The notes beneath the pieces are model-generated. The model had not been told where the DNA came from. It searched no databases and worked only from the letters and a program-made list of their open reading frames with translations. Positions 19,107 to 29,311 of a stretch of DNA of 64,000 bases are shown one piece after another. Within the stretch, counting starts at the first letter, position 1. The number at the start of each line of letters is the position of its first letter. The stretch is from contig CAVXUB010000003.1 in the NCBI GenBank assembly GCA_963764805.1, forward strand, positions 124,001-188,000, in the 5' to 3' direction. Both the position numbers and the translations under genes were made by a program. The DNA is from CAVXUB01 sp963764805 (GTDB lineage Bacteria; Actinomycetota; Acidimicrobiia; Acidimicrobiales; Bog-793).

Positions 19107-20777
19107 TCATCTGACGGCTTCCTGGACGACCTTGACGATCACCAGCGCGAACGCCACGATCAGGTACGCCTGCAGCATCAGCAGCCCCAACTGGCGCTCC
19201 CGGCTGATGACGGGACGCTTGAGGACGCTGAGCGGTGGCATCCGCCAGCTGTCGCGGCGCTGCTCCGCCTCTTCGTCGGCCATCTCCTCGCCGGCTGTCT
19301 CGAGCGCCAGAGCGGCCCTACGCCGCCGCCCGACGACCAGCAGGTAGGCGCCAATCACCAGCCCGACAGCAGTGCCGGAAGCGAGAATCCAGACGATCTG
19401 CCCCCCAGTGAGCTTCGGGAAGATCACTGCAGCGTTGAGGATCACCGACAGGATGATCAGCACCCAGATCACCAGCGAGGTGAAGGCGTTCACCGGTCGT
19501 GTGTTGACCCACGGGCCGAGCACTGCCTTGTCGTTGCAGAGGAGCAGCAGGAACACCGTCGCGCTGGGCAACAGCACGCCAGCCAACGTCTGCACCCCCT
19601 CGATCAGCAGACCGAGCGGAACGCCGTGGATGAGGACCAGCGCCCCGGCCGCCACCATCAGCCCGGCGTAGGAGGCGTAGAAACCCTTGGCCTTGCTCAC
19701 TCCGCGGTGCAGGGAATGGTGCAGGCCGAGCACGTCGGCCATCGCATAGGCCGTGGCGAGCCCGATGGAGGAGGCACCGATGATGCTCGCATCGATCAGC
19801 GCGATGGCGAACAGGTCGCCGGCGATCGGCGAGACATACCTGGCGAGGCCGGAGGCAACGCCGCCGGCATCGGTGAAATGACCGAATCCGTGGTGACCGG
19901 CGAAGGTAGCCGCCGTGAAGCCCATCATCGCGGCGGCGCCGACGACCACGACCGCGACCCCGATCACCAGGTCGACCCGCTCGTAGTTGATGAAGCGGGG
20001 CGTGATCCTCTTGTCGATCACGTACGACTGCTGGAAGAACAGCTGCCAGGGGGCGACAGTCGTGCCGACGATGGCGATCACGAGCAGCATCACCGTCGCC
20101 ACCTGGTGGCCGGGGAAGCTGGGCACGAAGAAGTTGCGCGCCACCTCGCCGCTCGGAGGATGGACCCAGATGTAGATCGGGATCACGACGAGCGAGGCGG
20201 CGCACAAGGCGAGGCTGACCCGTTCGAACGTGCGGAAGCTGCCGGTGCTAACCGCGGCGACGATGACGAGCCCGGCGAGGATCACGGTCGGCAGCTTGGG
20301 GAGCCCCAGATACCCCACTGCCAGCGAGATGCCGATGAACTCAGTGACGATCGTGAGGGCGTTGAGGATGAAAAGGTCGATGACGCTGAAGGCTCCCCAG
20401 AACTTCCCGAAACGTTCCAGGATCAGCCTGGCATGGCCCACCCCCGAGACCGCCCCGAGCCGCAACACCATCTCCTGGTTCACGTAGAGCACGGGGATGA
20501 GCAGGAGGAGCGTCCAGAGCAGGTGGGTTCCGTAGTTCTGGCCCGCCTGGGTGTACGTGCTGAATGCGCCGGCGTCGTTGTCGCCGACCATCACGATGAG
20601 CCCCGGCCCGACGATCGCCAAGAGGGTCTTCAGCTTCGCCGAGAGCCCCTGCCGACGCTCCACGTCGTCCTTGGGGATGGTGCCGAGGGCGCCCTTGATG
20701 TCGCCCACGTGTGCCTCGTCGAGGACGGCCGTGCCGGCCACGGAACCCGTGGTCCTGCCGGCGGTCGTTCGGCTCAT
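19107..20777 (-). CDS. Nramp-related divalent metal transporter (NRMT-like)
   Basis: About 556 residues with 11-12 hydrophobic helices. I start at the ATG at 20777, which has AAGGAG eight bases upstream, and not at the upstream in-frame ATG. The TM1 metal site reads 'VGPGLIVMVGDNDAGAFSTY' where classical Nramps have DPGN. TM6 reads 'VGTTVAPWQLFFQQSYVID' where they have the MPH motif. Loss of the TM6 Met fits the Nramp-related magnesium transporter clade. The downstream PRC/MgtE_N/CBS gene also points to Mg2+, but Mn2+ or another ion remains possible. Confidence 0.82.
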   Translation of the reverse strand: MSRTTAGRTTGSVAGTAVLDEAHVGDIKGALGTIPKDDVERRQGLSAKLKTLLAIVGPGLIVMVGDNDAGAFSTYTQAGQNYGTHLLWTLLLLIPVLYVNQEMVLRLGAVSGVGHARLILERFGKFWGAFSVIDLFILNALTIVTEFIGISLAVGYLGLPKLPTVILAGLVIVAAVSTGSFRTFERVSLALCAASLVVIPIYIWVHPPSGEVARNFFVPSFPGHQVATVMLLVIAIVGTTVAPWQLFFQQSYVIDKRITPRFINYERVDLVIGVAVVVVGAAAMMGFTAATFAGHHGFGHFTDAGGVASGLARYVSPIAGDLFAIALIDASIIGASSIGLATAYAMADVLGLHHSLHRGVSKAKGFYASYAGLMVAAGALVLIHGVPLGLLIEGVQTLAGVLLPSATVFLLLLCNDKAVLGPWVNTRPVNAFTSLVIWVLIILSVILNAAVIFPKLTGGQIVWILASGTAVGLVIGAYLLVVGRRRRAALALETAGEEMADEEAEQRRDSWRMPPLSVLKRPVISRERQLGLLMLQAYLIVAFALVIVKVVQEAVR

Positions 20778-21117
20778 TGCGCGTCTCCTTCGTCTTGCGT
20801 GTCGTCTCGAAACGGCGCGGGTCAAGCGCCGGTAAGGAGTGACGCAGCTGCGGGAGCCGGAAGAGTCTTCGGTCGCCCGGCGTCAGTCGCGATGCTGCGA
20901 TGGGAGCAGGGCGGTACTCGGAGGTTGAGAACTCACGGGCTGCCTCCTTCCCATCGGCGAGAGAGCGCAGGGTATGTACCCCGACAGGCGAGAGCATACC
21001 CCTGGTGAGAGGGCCGCAGACGGCCGAAACCGAGCGCAGCCGGGCGAAGTAGTCCTGCTGCAGGCCAGTAATCCGGCCGACGGGGCGCCGGTGTCAGGCG
21101 GGTTACAGCGGAGACTA
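20778..21117 (-). promoter_or_regulatory. 340-base leader upstream of the Nramp-type gene, with an inverted repeat
   Basis: There is no convincing gene here. On the minus strand it is the untranslated region before the metal transporter. GGGTATG (20970-20976) and CATACCC (20995-21001) form a 7-bp stem with an 18-base loop. The length would allow a structured metal-responsive leader, but I cannot match it to the M-box or other riboswitch consensus by eye. The repeat could equally be the terminator of the upstream cyclase gene. Confidence 0.3.
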
Positions 21118-24100
21118 TTAGGCTCGTCCGGCTTCCCTTACGGCTGCCCTCGGCGGTGAGCCCGCCACCACGAGGAGGCCGGGGGCGCCGAGCGCGCCGA
21201 GCATTTCCGTATAGCTCCGCCGAAGCGCCGTGTCGCCGGAGCCGCATGCGATGTGCCCCCGGAGGACGAGCGCCTCGACGAGGCTTCTCGCACAGCTGCT
21301 CCCATGCGGACCGGTTGCCGGGCGCGGCGGCGGGAGCAGCGACGCGTCACCGGCAAGCTCCGCACGAAGCGCGGCCGCGGCCCTGAGCACGGTCGCCGAC
21401 CCGAGTTGCTCTGCTGCGTCTGCTGCCCCCTCCACCCAGGGCTCGGCCTCGAGCGGGCGCCCGCCGAGAAGCAGCGCTATCGCCCGGAAGACGCCGCCGA
21501 GCTTGGTCATCACGCCCAGGTCCGGATGGGCGGGCCTTTCCATCTGATCGAGTGCTTCGCCGACCCGTCCTGCGAGGACGAGCTCCGCCTCGATGAGAAG
21601 CCGTGCCATGGCAGCGACGGGGTCCGGCGAGTCCTCGGGAGGGAACGGCGGTGTCGCCCCGTGGGCGCCTCCTGCGACCGCGGCAGTGAACGTCGCCGCC
21701 CATCCGAGCCACAGGTCGGACTGTCGCACGTTCGCCAGCAGCGCCGTCAACCGGCGCGCGCATTCGCTCGCCACGTCCAGCCTGCCCGACAGCCGAGCCG
21801 TGACGACCAGCAGGCTCAATGCCTGCATGTTGAGCTCGCCCGCGCCCCTACCTCCTCGGCCAGCGACAGCAATCTCGTGAGATGTCCCTCCGCCACTTCG
21901 ACCTCTTGCTCGTCACCACCGAGGGAGCGGAAGAAGCTGTTCCAGGAGAGGGTGAGGAGGGTCGCCAGTTGTTTCGAGCGGTCGCCTGTGGCATCGGCGA
22001 CTTGAAGCGCCCGTTGCAGCCATGCGGGGACTCTGGCGTCCGCCGGGCGGACGATGCACATGAAGGCGGTGGTGGCTAGAACCCCCGACTCGTCCTCGAT
22101 CTCCTCGAAGATCGCCAAGGCTCGTTCGAGCAGTTGCCAGGCGTCGTCCATCCGGCTGAGATTGAAACTGCAGACGCCGGCGTTCGAGTAGGCCCAAGCC
22201 TCCTTCACCTTGTTGCCGAGCTGCTGCCAGCGGACGGCTGCCGCCTGCAGCTCGGGGATCGCCCATGCCGGATCGGTGAAGGCTCGCACGTTGGCGGCGG
22301 CGTGGTCTCGCTCCAGTGCGACCTCCGGCACGTCAGGATCGTCCGCGATCAGCTGGAGCGTGGCGGAGGCGGCGCCCACGTCGCTCAAGGCTTGCATCCT
22401 CGACAGCGTGAGGAGCGCCGAGGGGCGGCGGCATCCGAGAGCCACGGCTCGCTCGAGAGCTCGAACCGCATCGCGCGTGCGTGACAGCCGGGCGAGCTCC
22501 TCGCCCTCGTCCGCCAGCGCCGCCGCCGCCTCCAACGCCAGCTCGGGATCGCCCGAGAGCAGCTCGGCGGCGGCCTCCAGATGGCGGGCCCTCTCCTCCC
22601 CGACGGCGGCAGTGCCGGCGGCTCGCCTGTGCAGGTCCCCCCGGACGTGGCGAGGAAGCATCTCGTAGGCGACCTCGCTCAGGATCGAGTCCGCCAGCTC
22701 GTAGTTGCCTCCCGGGCGGTGGACGAGGAGACCGCCCTCTACGAGCGACTGCACGATCCTTCCCGCGGTGGTTGGTCCCAGCGCGCTCACGCGCTCGGGC
22801 GTCGCCGGCCCCCCGAGCAGAGCGAAGTGCTGCAGCACGAGCTTCTGGCGCGGTTCGAGCCGGTCGAGCCGCGCCGCCAGCACGGCATGCAAGGTCGCCG
22901 GGATCTCCTCGTAGCTGCTGAGGCGGTGGATCCCGCCCGTCTCGACGAACAATCCCCTGTCGCGGGCAGTCGCCACCAGTTCGCGGAGGTAGAGAGGGTT
23001 GCCGGCCGAGCGATCGGCGAGGAAGTCGGTCGTTTCCTCGGAGAGGACCAGGTCAGGCAGGAGCTCGCGCGCCAAGGACGCCGTGTCGGCCCTACCGAGA
23101 GGGGCGAGTCTCACCGACGTCGCTTCTCCGAAACGCACCAGCCATTCCCCCTCCCTCCCCACCAGCACCACCAGCACGGCCGCCGCGGCAAGGCGATCGA
23201 CCACATCGTGCAGCAGCTCGAGGGTCCGCTCGTCGGCCCACTGCATGTCGTCGATGGCGAGCAGCAGCGGCTTGTCGGTCGCCTTCTCTTGGAGGAGCTC
23301 GACGAAGGCGAAGAGTTGCTCTTGCTGAAGAGCCACGGCGTCGATCGCCGCCAGGGAGTCGTCCAGCTCGCCTGCGGCCGACCTCACCCTGGCATCCACA
23401 GCGGGATCGGACGCCGGCCCGAGCTGCTGGACGATCTCCGCCGCCAGGCGTGATCCGGCGCGAACGCCGTAGGGAGGGTAGGCGGAACAGACCGCGGTGC
23501 CCTCGGCGGAGGCCACGCCGGCGAGCTCCCGGAGGAGACGGGTCTTGCCGGATCCGGGCTCCCCCGACAGCATCAGGAGGCGGCTCTGGCGTTCGCGGGC
23601 ACTGCGCCTCCACTGGGAGACGAGGAAGTCGAGCTCGTCGTCGCGTCCGACGAGCGGCGTCCCCTCGGTGGAGAGGGTCGAGCGGGCCAAGATGGAGTCT
23701 GCGACCCAGACCTCGACAGGCCGGCTCTTGCCCTTCAGAGGCACCGGCTGCCGTTCGCGGAAGCGCACATGGCGGCGGGCGAGCTCATAGGTCATGCGGC
23801 CGCAGAGAACCTCGCCCGGCCCAGCCGCCTTCTCCAGACGGGCCGCCACGTTCACGACGTCCCCGATGACCGTCACGTCGCCTTCACGTCCGAGAGAGGT
23901 GACAGTCACCTCGCCCGAGTTGACGCCGATCGAGAAGGCGAGGTCTCCGCCGAGGTCTCGCATCGTGAGGGCGGCAGCCACCGCTCGCTCGGCGTCGTCG
24001 TCGTGGGTGGCCGGCACGCCGAACACCGCCATCACGGAATCGCCCATGTACTTGTCGACGATCCCCCCATGCCCCTCGACGACTTCGCCGAGCTGCCTGA

Positions 24101-24475
24101 AGGCGGCGTCCACGGTCCTCGCCACCACTTCGTGATCCTCCCGTTCGGCGAATGACGTGAAGCCGACCACGTCAGCGAACAGGATCGTGGCGAGCTTGCG
24201 CTCCTCCACCGCGGCGCCGGCTGCGGGTGGCCGCCGAGCGGTGGGCTCGAAAGGCCCGAGGCTACGGCCATCGACGTCTGCCCGGCCGTCGAGGTGTGCC
24301 CGGCCATCGGCGCATGCCCGGACAGCGAGGAGCCGCACTGGCCACAGAAACGCTGGGCGGGGCCGTTCGATGCTCCGCAGGTGGGGCACGTGACCGGCTG
24401 CAGCGGCGAGCCGCACTGCCCGCAGAACGAGTGGGAATCGGGGTTGATGGTGTGACAGCTGGGACAGGCGGCCAC
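21118..24475 (-). CDS. Zinc-ribbon / class III nucleotide cyclase / AAA ATPase / TPR regulator (two frame breaks)
   Basis: Three frames combine into a protein of about 1115 residues. The N-terminus at 24475 has two zinc ribbons ('CPSCHTI...FCGQCG' and 'CPTCGAS...FCGQCG'). After a shift near 24240 comes a class III cyclase domain ('LATILFADVVGFTSFAER', 'VDKYMGDSVMAVFGVPATH', 'GDVVNVAARLEKAAG'), an ATPase with Walker A 'GEPGSGKTRLL' and Walker B 'LLLAIDDMQWADE', and a long helical TPR-like tail. A second shift near 21840 leads to the stop at 21118. The two metal-binding Asp of the cyclase are present, so cAMP synthesis is plausible, but this architecture is often purely regulatory. Confidence 0.75.
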
Positions 24476-24606
24476 ACGATCACGATACCGGCCGATCGGT
24501 CAGCCTTCAGCGAGCTACGGCTGGTGTCGCCGTCACAGATGACCGGAGGCGATGGGCGGAAGTTGGTCCGGGCAGCGGCGCCTCCCGCAGCGTGCTTCCC
24601 GCCGGC

Positions 24607-25333
24607 TCAGCCGTCCTGCAGACCACCGGCCGGACGCGGCTCGACTCTTCCGTCCCGACCGGCATCCTGGCGGTGTGGATCCCGCACGCCGTCCACTTCT
24701 GGCCCTGCTGAGGGCAAGGGGCGCGGATCACGGACGACCCCTGATGAGAGCAAGGTGAGGTTGGGAACGAGCGTCGTCCCCTCGTCGGTCACGAAGGTCA
24801 CATAAGTGAGACCCATCGACACGACGTCGCCTTCGAAGGGGCCGCCGAGTGAACCGGTGCGGATCCGGACGTGATCGCCCGCTCGAAACGGCCTGGCCAC
24901 GAGCAGGACGATCCCCGCGAAGAGGTTGCCCAGGCTCTGCTGGGCGGCGATGCCGAGCACGACGCCGGTGATTGCGCCCCCCAACAACAGCTGCGACACG
25001 CCAACCCGCAGCATTGCCAGTGTCGTCAGCAGGATCACGATGATCCCGAAGATCGTGAGGACCATCCGAAGCACGGAGGCGGACGCCCGGTCGGCCTGAG
25101 CGACGACCCGGGCGAGCTCGTCCGCCAGCCAGCGACTCGTGAAGGACCCGAGCACGAAGAAGACCGCGCCCGCCGAGTAGGTGATTATGCGATCTCGAGC
25201 GAGCCCCTGTGCGGCCGCTCCCGTCAGCTTCTGGCTGCTGTGGATGTCGCTGCCGAAGTGGTAGCCGACGCCTCAGCGCGGCGGCGGCGCCGACGATCGA
25301 CACGATGACGCGGCCGAGGCGGGGCTTTGTCAT
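24607..25333 (-). CDS. MscS-family mechanosensitive channel (one frame break)
   Basis: From the ATG at 25333 ('MTKPRLGRVIVSIVGAA') the frame changes near 25275 and continues 'ITYSAGAVFFVLGSF'. The pore-lining helix is clear: 'LLLGGAITGVVLGIAAQQSLGNLFAG', followed by the beta domain 'RPFRAGDHVRIRTG' and 'GDVVSMGLTYVTFVTDEGTTLVPN'. This is a short member without the large C-terminal vestibule; the last 40 residues look non-native and may follow another frame change. It should release osmolytes during hypo-osmotic shock. Confidence 0.75.
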
Positions 25334-25491
25334 GGCGACAATCTACGGGAACACCTTCCGCCGGAGGGCAACCGGTGCCTGCCCACCGCCTTCGTCATGT
25401 GGCGCCCTGCGGCCTACCATCGTGATCTCGCAGTTGTTCCCACCGTCAGCCAAGGGCTGACGGGGAGCCCGTCCAGCGGAAGGAGCCGTAC

Positions 25492-26491
25492 ATGCAAGGG
25501 CTCGAGTGGCACCTGGCCCGCCGGCCGAAAGGCGAGCCCGTCATCGACGATTTCTCGCTCGTGGAGGTCGATGTCCCGGAACCCGCCGACGGCGAGGTGC
25601 TCGTCCGCAATGAGTTCATCTCTGTCGACCCCTACATCGCGCGGGCGCATGAACGAGGGCCGCTCGTATGCCGAGCCCTACCGCGTGGGCGAGGTGATGT
25701 GGGGCGGCGCGGTCGGAGAAGTCCTTCGATCGAACGCTGACGGCTTCGAGCCGGGCGACCCTGTCCTGCACAACCTCGGATGGCGCCAGCTCACCTTGGC
25801 CAGCGGTGAACAGCTCCAGAAACTGCCTCCCGGAGCGCCGCTCTCGCGCTACCTCGGGGTGCTCGGCATGCCAGGCCTGACCGCCTACGTCGGCCTCGTC
25901 GACATCGCCTCCTTCAAGCCGCAGGACGTCGTCTTCGTCTCCGGTGCGGCGGGAGCTGTCGGCAGCACGGCGGGACAGATAGCCCGGGTTCTCGGCGCTT
26001 CGCGGGTCGTCGGCAGCGCCGGCAGTGACGAGAAGGTCGAGCTGCTGCTTGGCAGGCTCGGTTTCGATGCCGCCTTCAACTACAAGCGCGGCCGGGTCGC
26101 CGATCAACTTGCGCAGGCCGCTCCCGACGGGATCGACGTCTACTTCGACAACGTGGGCGGCGAGCACCTCGAGGCGGCGATCGGGGCCATCCGCGAGCAC
26201 GGGCGGGTCGCCGCCTGCGGCGCTATCTCGGCGTACAACGAGGCCGAGGCGCCGCCCGGGCCGCGGAACCTGGGCCTCGTCGTCGGCAGGCGGCTCACCA
26301 TCCGCGGCTACATCGTCTCGGACCACTGGGACCGTCTCGGCGAGTACGTGGTCACCATGTCGAGCTGGCTGGACAAGGGGCTCGTGCACGCCCCCGAGAC
26401 GGTCGTCGACGACCTCCGCGGGGCTCCGGAAGCGTTCATCGGCATGCTCCACGGCGACAACATCGGAAAGATCGTGGTCCGCGTCACCTGA
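25492..26491 (+). CDS. NADPH-dependent MDR oxidoreductase (CurA / leukotriene-B4-dehydrogenase type; one frame break)
   Basis: The start at 25492 gives 'MQGLEWHLARRPKGEPVIDDFSLVEV'. The frame shifts by one base near 25640 ('SVDPYIARA' to 'GRMNEGRSYAEPYRVGEVMWGG') and then runs cleanly to 26491. The Rossmann motif is 'DVVFVSGAAGAVGSTAGQIARVLGASRVVG'; 'GIDVYFDNVGGEHLEAAI' is a hallmark of the zinc-free PTGR/CurA group of medium-chain reductases. These reduce C=C bonds of alpha,beta-unsaturated ketones or aldehydes with NADPH. The physiological substrate is unknown. Confidence 0.85.
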
Positions 26492-26504
26492 TGGATCCGG
26501 TCGG

Positions 26505-27328
26505 GTGACTGCATCCCCGGCGATTCCTGAAGGCTTCCCGAGGATCATCTGGATGGCCTGGTTGCAGGGCTACGAGCGGGCGCCCCGGCTGGTACGAGCC
26601 TGCCGTGCCACTTGGGAGACGGAGAACCCGGGTTGGGAGGTGCGGGCACTTTCCAACCGGACGATCTCGGACTACGTGGATCTCTCGGCCAGGTTCCCTT
26701 CGGTCAAGGACAAGTGGCTCTCAGCGGAGTCGTTCAGCGACATCGTGAGGGTGGCGTTGCTGGCAGAGCACGGAGGGGTGTGGGCCGACTCGACGCTCTA
26801 CTGCACTCGTCCCCTCGACGACTGGCTCGCTCCGCATCTCGGCCAGGGTCTCTTCGCATTCTCGCGGCCGGGACCCGATCGGATGATCAGCAGCTGGTTC
26901 ATCGCCTCGTCATCCGGCGGCGAGCTGATCCGGCGCCTGTCGGAGGCGATTGGCCGGTACTGGGTCGGGCGCGATGTCCAACATCACTACTTCTGGCTCC
27001 ACTACCTGTTCGGCGAGGTCTACGAGCAGGACGCCGTCTTCCGGCGGCACTGGGACGCCACGGTCCACATCCCGCGGCCGGACCGCTCTACCTCGCGCCT
27101 TATGCGAGCGAGCTCTTCCGCCGCCCGAAGGAGCGGGACCTTGCCTGCCTACGGGGCGAGGGCCCCCCGGTGGTGAAGCTGACTCACAAGCACGACCTGT
27201 CGAGAGCCTCTGCTGGTTCGGTCGCCGAGCTCTTCTGCTCGTGGGCCGAGTCCCGCCAAGGCGTTAGCAGGACGCCGGCCGAGGCGGCCGAGGCGATTGC
27301 GGAGCCGCCCGCCGAGGCCCCCGCGTAG
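26505..27328 (+). CDS. Capsular-polysaccharide-type glycosyltransferase (one frame break)
   Basis: GTG start at 26505, 14 bases after the reductase. 'IPEGFPRIIWMAWLQGYERAP' and 'LSAESFSDIVRVALLAEHGGVWADSTLYCTRPLDDWL' match the capsular polysaccharide synthesis family (Caps_synth), with the DxD-like metal/sugar site in 'GGVWADST'. The frame changes near 27085 and ends at 27328 after 'VVKLTHKHDLSR' and a Pro/Ala/Glu-rich tail. It should transfer a sugar from a nucleotide sugar; donor and acceptor cannot be told. Confidence 0.8.
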
Positions 27329-27338
27329 GCTGACGTCG

Positions 27339-29311
27339 ATGACTGTGCAGCCGATCGGCCAGCTGAGCGCTTCCGACGACGAGATCCGGATCGCTCTCGA
27401 GGACGCCGAGCCGAGCCCTCTGCTGCCGGCCCTCGCTCACCTCACCGGCGACATGTCGCTGCTCCGCCAGGACCTTCGGGCGGACCCGATGATGGCGATG
27501 CTGCCCTTCGGCGGCTTGAGCGACCAGCAGGTCGAGGCGGTGCGAGAGCTCGCCTTGCGGGCGATCGTCGGCTGGCGCGACGCCGGGAGTCCGCCGCCCG
27601 CCGACATCGGCGAGGCGGGACTGCGGCGGATCTTCGACTACCTGACGGGCGGTGCCGGTGACGCCGGGTACGTGCCGTTGCTCGCCGAGGAGCTCGCTCT
27701 CGACGGGATCGACAGGCGGGCACCGGGCTGGCACAAGTCGCAGATCGCGCCCGGGACGCCGTTCGAGGTAGCCGTGATCGGAGCCGGGATGTCCGGCATC
27801 CTGGCCGCCCACCGCCTCTTGCAGGCAGGTCTCGACGTCGTGGTGCTGGAGAAGAACAGGGCGGTAGGGGGCACCTGGCTCGACAGCGCCTATCCCGGCT
27901 GCCGGGTCGACGTGTCGAACCACCTGTACAGCTACTCGTTCGCGCAGCGCCGCGACTGGCCGGCGCATTTCTCGACCCAGGCGGAGCTGCTGGCCTACTT
28001 CGAGCGTTGCGCGTCCGATCTCGGGATCCTCCCGCACGTCCGCTTCGGCACCGAGGTCGTTGCGGCGACCTTCTCAGAGGACACGTTCACCTGGAGCCTG
28101 GATCTGGAAGGACCGGGCGGGTCCGAAAGGATCGAGGTCAACGCGCTGATCAGCGCGGTCGGGCAGCTGAACCGCCCCAAGATGCCAGACATCCCGGGCA
28201 TCTCGGAGTTCGCCGGCCGGTCCTTCCATTCCGCCCGCTGGGACCGTTCGTCGAGCGTTGCGGACAAGCGGGTGGCGGTGGTCGGCTCGGCGGCGAGCGC
28301 TATCCAGCTCGTGCCGGTGCTCGCTCAGTCGGCCGACCGGGTGACGGTCTTCCAGCGCACCCCCAACTGGCTGGTCTCCACGCCGAGCTATCTGCAGGAC
28401 GTGGCTCCGGGGCTTCGCTTCCTGTTCGAGAACGTGCCGTTGTACGCGCAGTGGCATCGTCTGGCGATCCTGATCGGCAGCGAGGGTTTCCTGGCGACGA
28501 CCGAAGTCGATCCGGAGTGGCCGGCCGACGGGCTGTCGGTGGGGCCGCTCAACGAGATGCTCCGGCTGATGGCGACCACCTACCTGCACGAGCAGTTCGC
28601 CGATCGTCCCGACCTGCTGGCGGCTGTCACCCCGGGCTACCCCCGGCGGCGAAACGTCCCCTTCGCGACGACGGCACTTGGGCATGCACCTTGAAGCGCG
28701 ACAACGTCGAGCTGGTGACGGCGCCGATCTCTCGTGTCGAAGCGGGCGGCGTGCGGACGGTCGACGGCAGCCTTCACGAGGCCGACGTGATCGTCTACGC
28801 GACGGGTTTCGAGGCTTCGAAGTTCCTCGAGCCGATCAAGGTTCGAGGAGCCGGTGGGCGGGACCTGCACGAGCAGTGGGGCGAGGATGCCCGCGCCTAT
28901 CTCGGGATGACAGTGCCCGGCTTCCCCAACCTCTTCCTGCTGTACGGGCCGAACACGAACATCGTCGTGAACGGAAGCATCATCTTCTTCTCCGAGTGCG
29001 AGGTGCGCTATGTCCTGGGGAGCCTCGGCCACCTGCTGGCGTCGGGAGGGCGCGCCCTCGCGTGCAAGCAGCACGTGCACGATGCATACAACGACAGGAT
29101 CGACGATGGCAACCGGCGGCGCGCTTGGGGGGTGTCGAGCGTGAACACCTGGTACAAGAGCGGTTCCGGCCGCATCTCGCAGAACTGGCCGTTCTCGTTG
29201 CTGGCGTACTGGCAGCAAACCCGCGATGTGACGCCGGACGACTACCACGTCCTCGGTCTCGAGGGCTCAGAGGCAGAGGCCCGCCAGCCCCTGTCGACGG
29301 GAGCTATCTGA
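27339..29311 (+). CDS. Flavin-dependent Baeyer-Villiger monooxygenase (one frame break)
   Basis: About 657 residues from the ATG at 27339. An N-terminal helical extension of about 140 residues resembles the 4-hydroxyacetophenone monooxygenase type. The FAD motif 'VIGAGMSGILAAH' is near residue 148, the exact BVMO fingerprint FAGRSFHSARW (FxGxxxHxxxW) near 291, and the NADPH Rossmann 'VAVVGSAASAIQLVPVLA' after that. In a CCCCC run at about 28633-28637 one base seems lost; the reading continues 'KRPLRDDGTWACTLKRDNVELV'. These enzymes insert oxygen next to a ketone to form esters or lactones. The stop overlaps the next start (TGATG). Confidence 0.9.

Noticed and set aside
19042..19110. A 22-codon frame between the Nramp-type and CBS genes
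   Set aside because: It overlaps both neighbours by ATGA-type junctions, but it is too short and has no recognisable feature; coincidence cannot be excluded.
19041..21008. Very long open frame on the plus strand (655 codons)
   Set aside because: It is the complement of the Nramp-type transporter, is full of Asp/His/Arg/Gly and has no domain; a high-GC shadow.
20778..21117. M-box or other metal riboswitch before the Nramp-type gene
   Set aside because: The leader is long enough, but I could not align it with the conserved M-box core; kept only as a leader of unknown structure.
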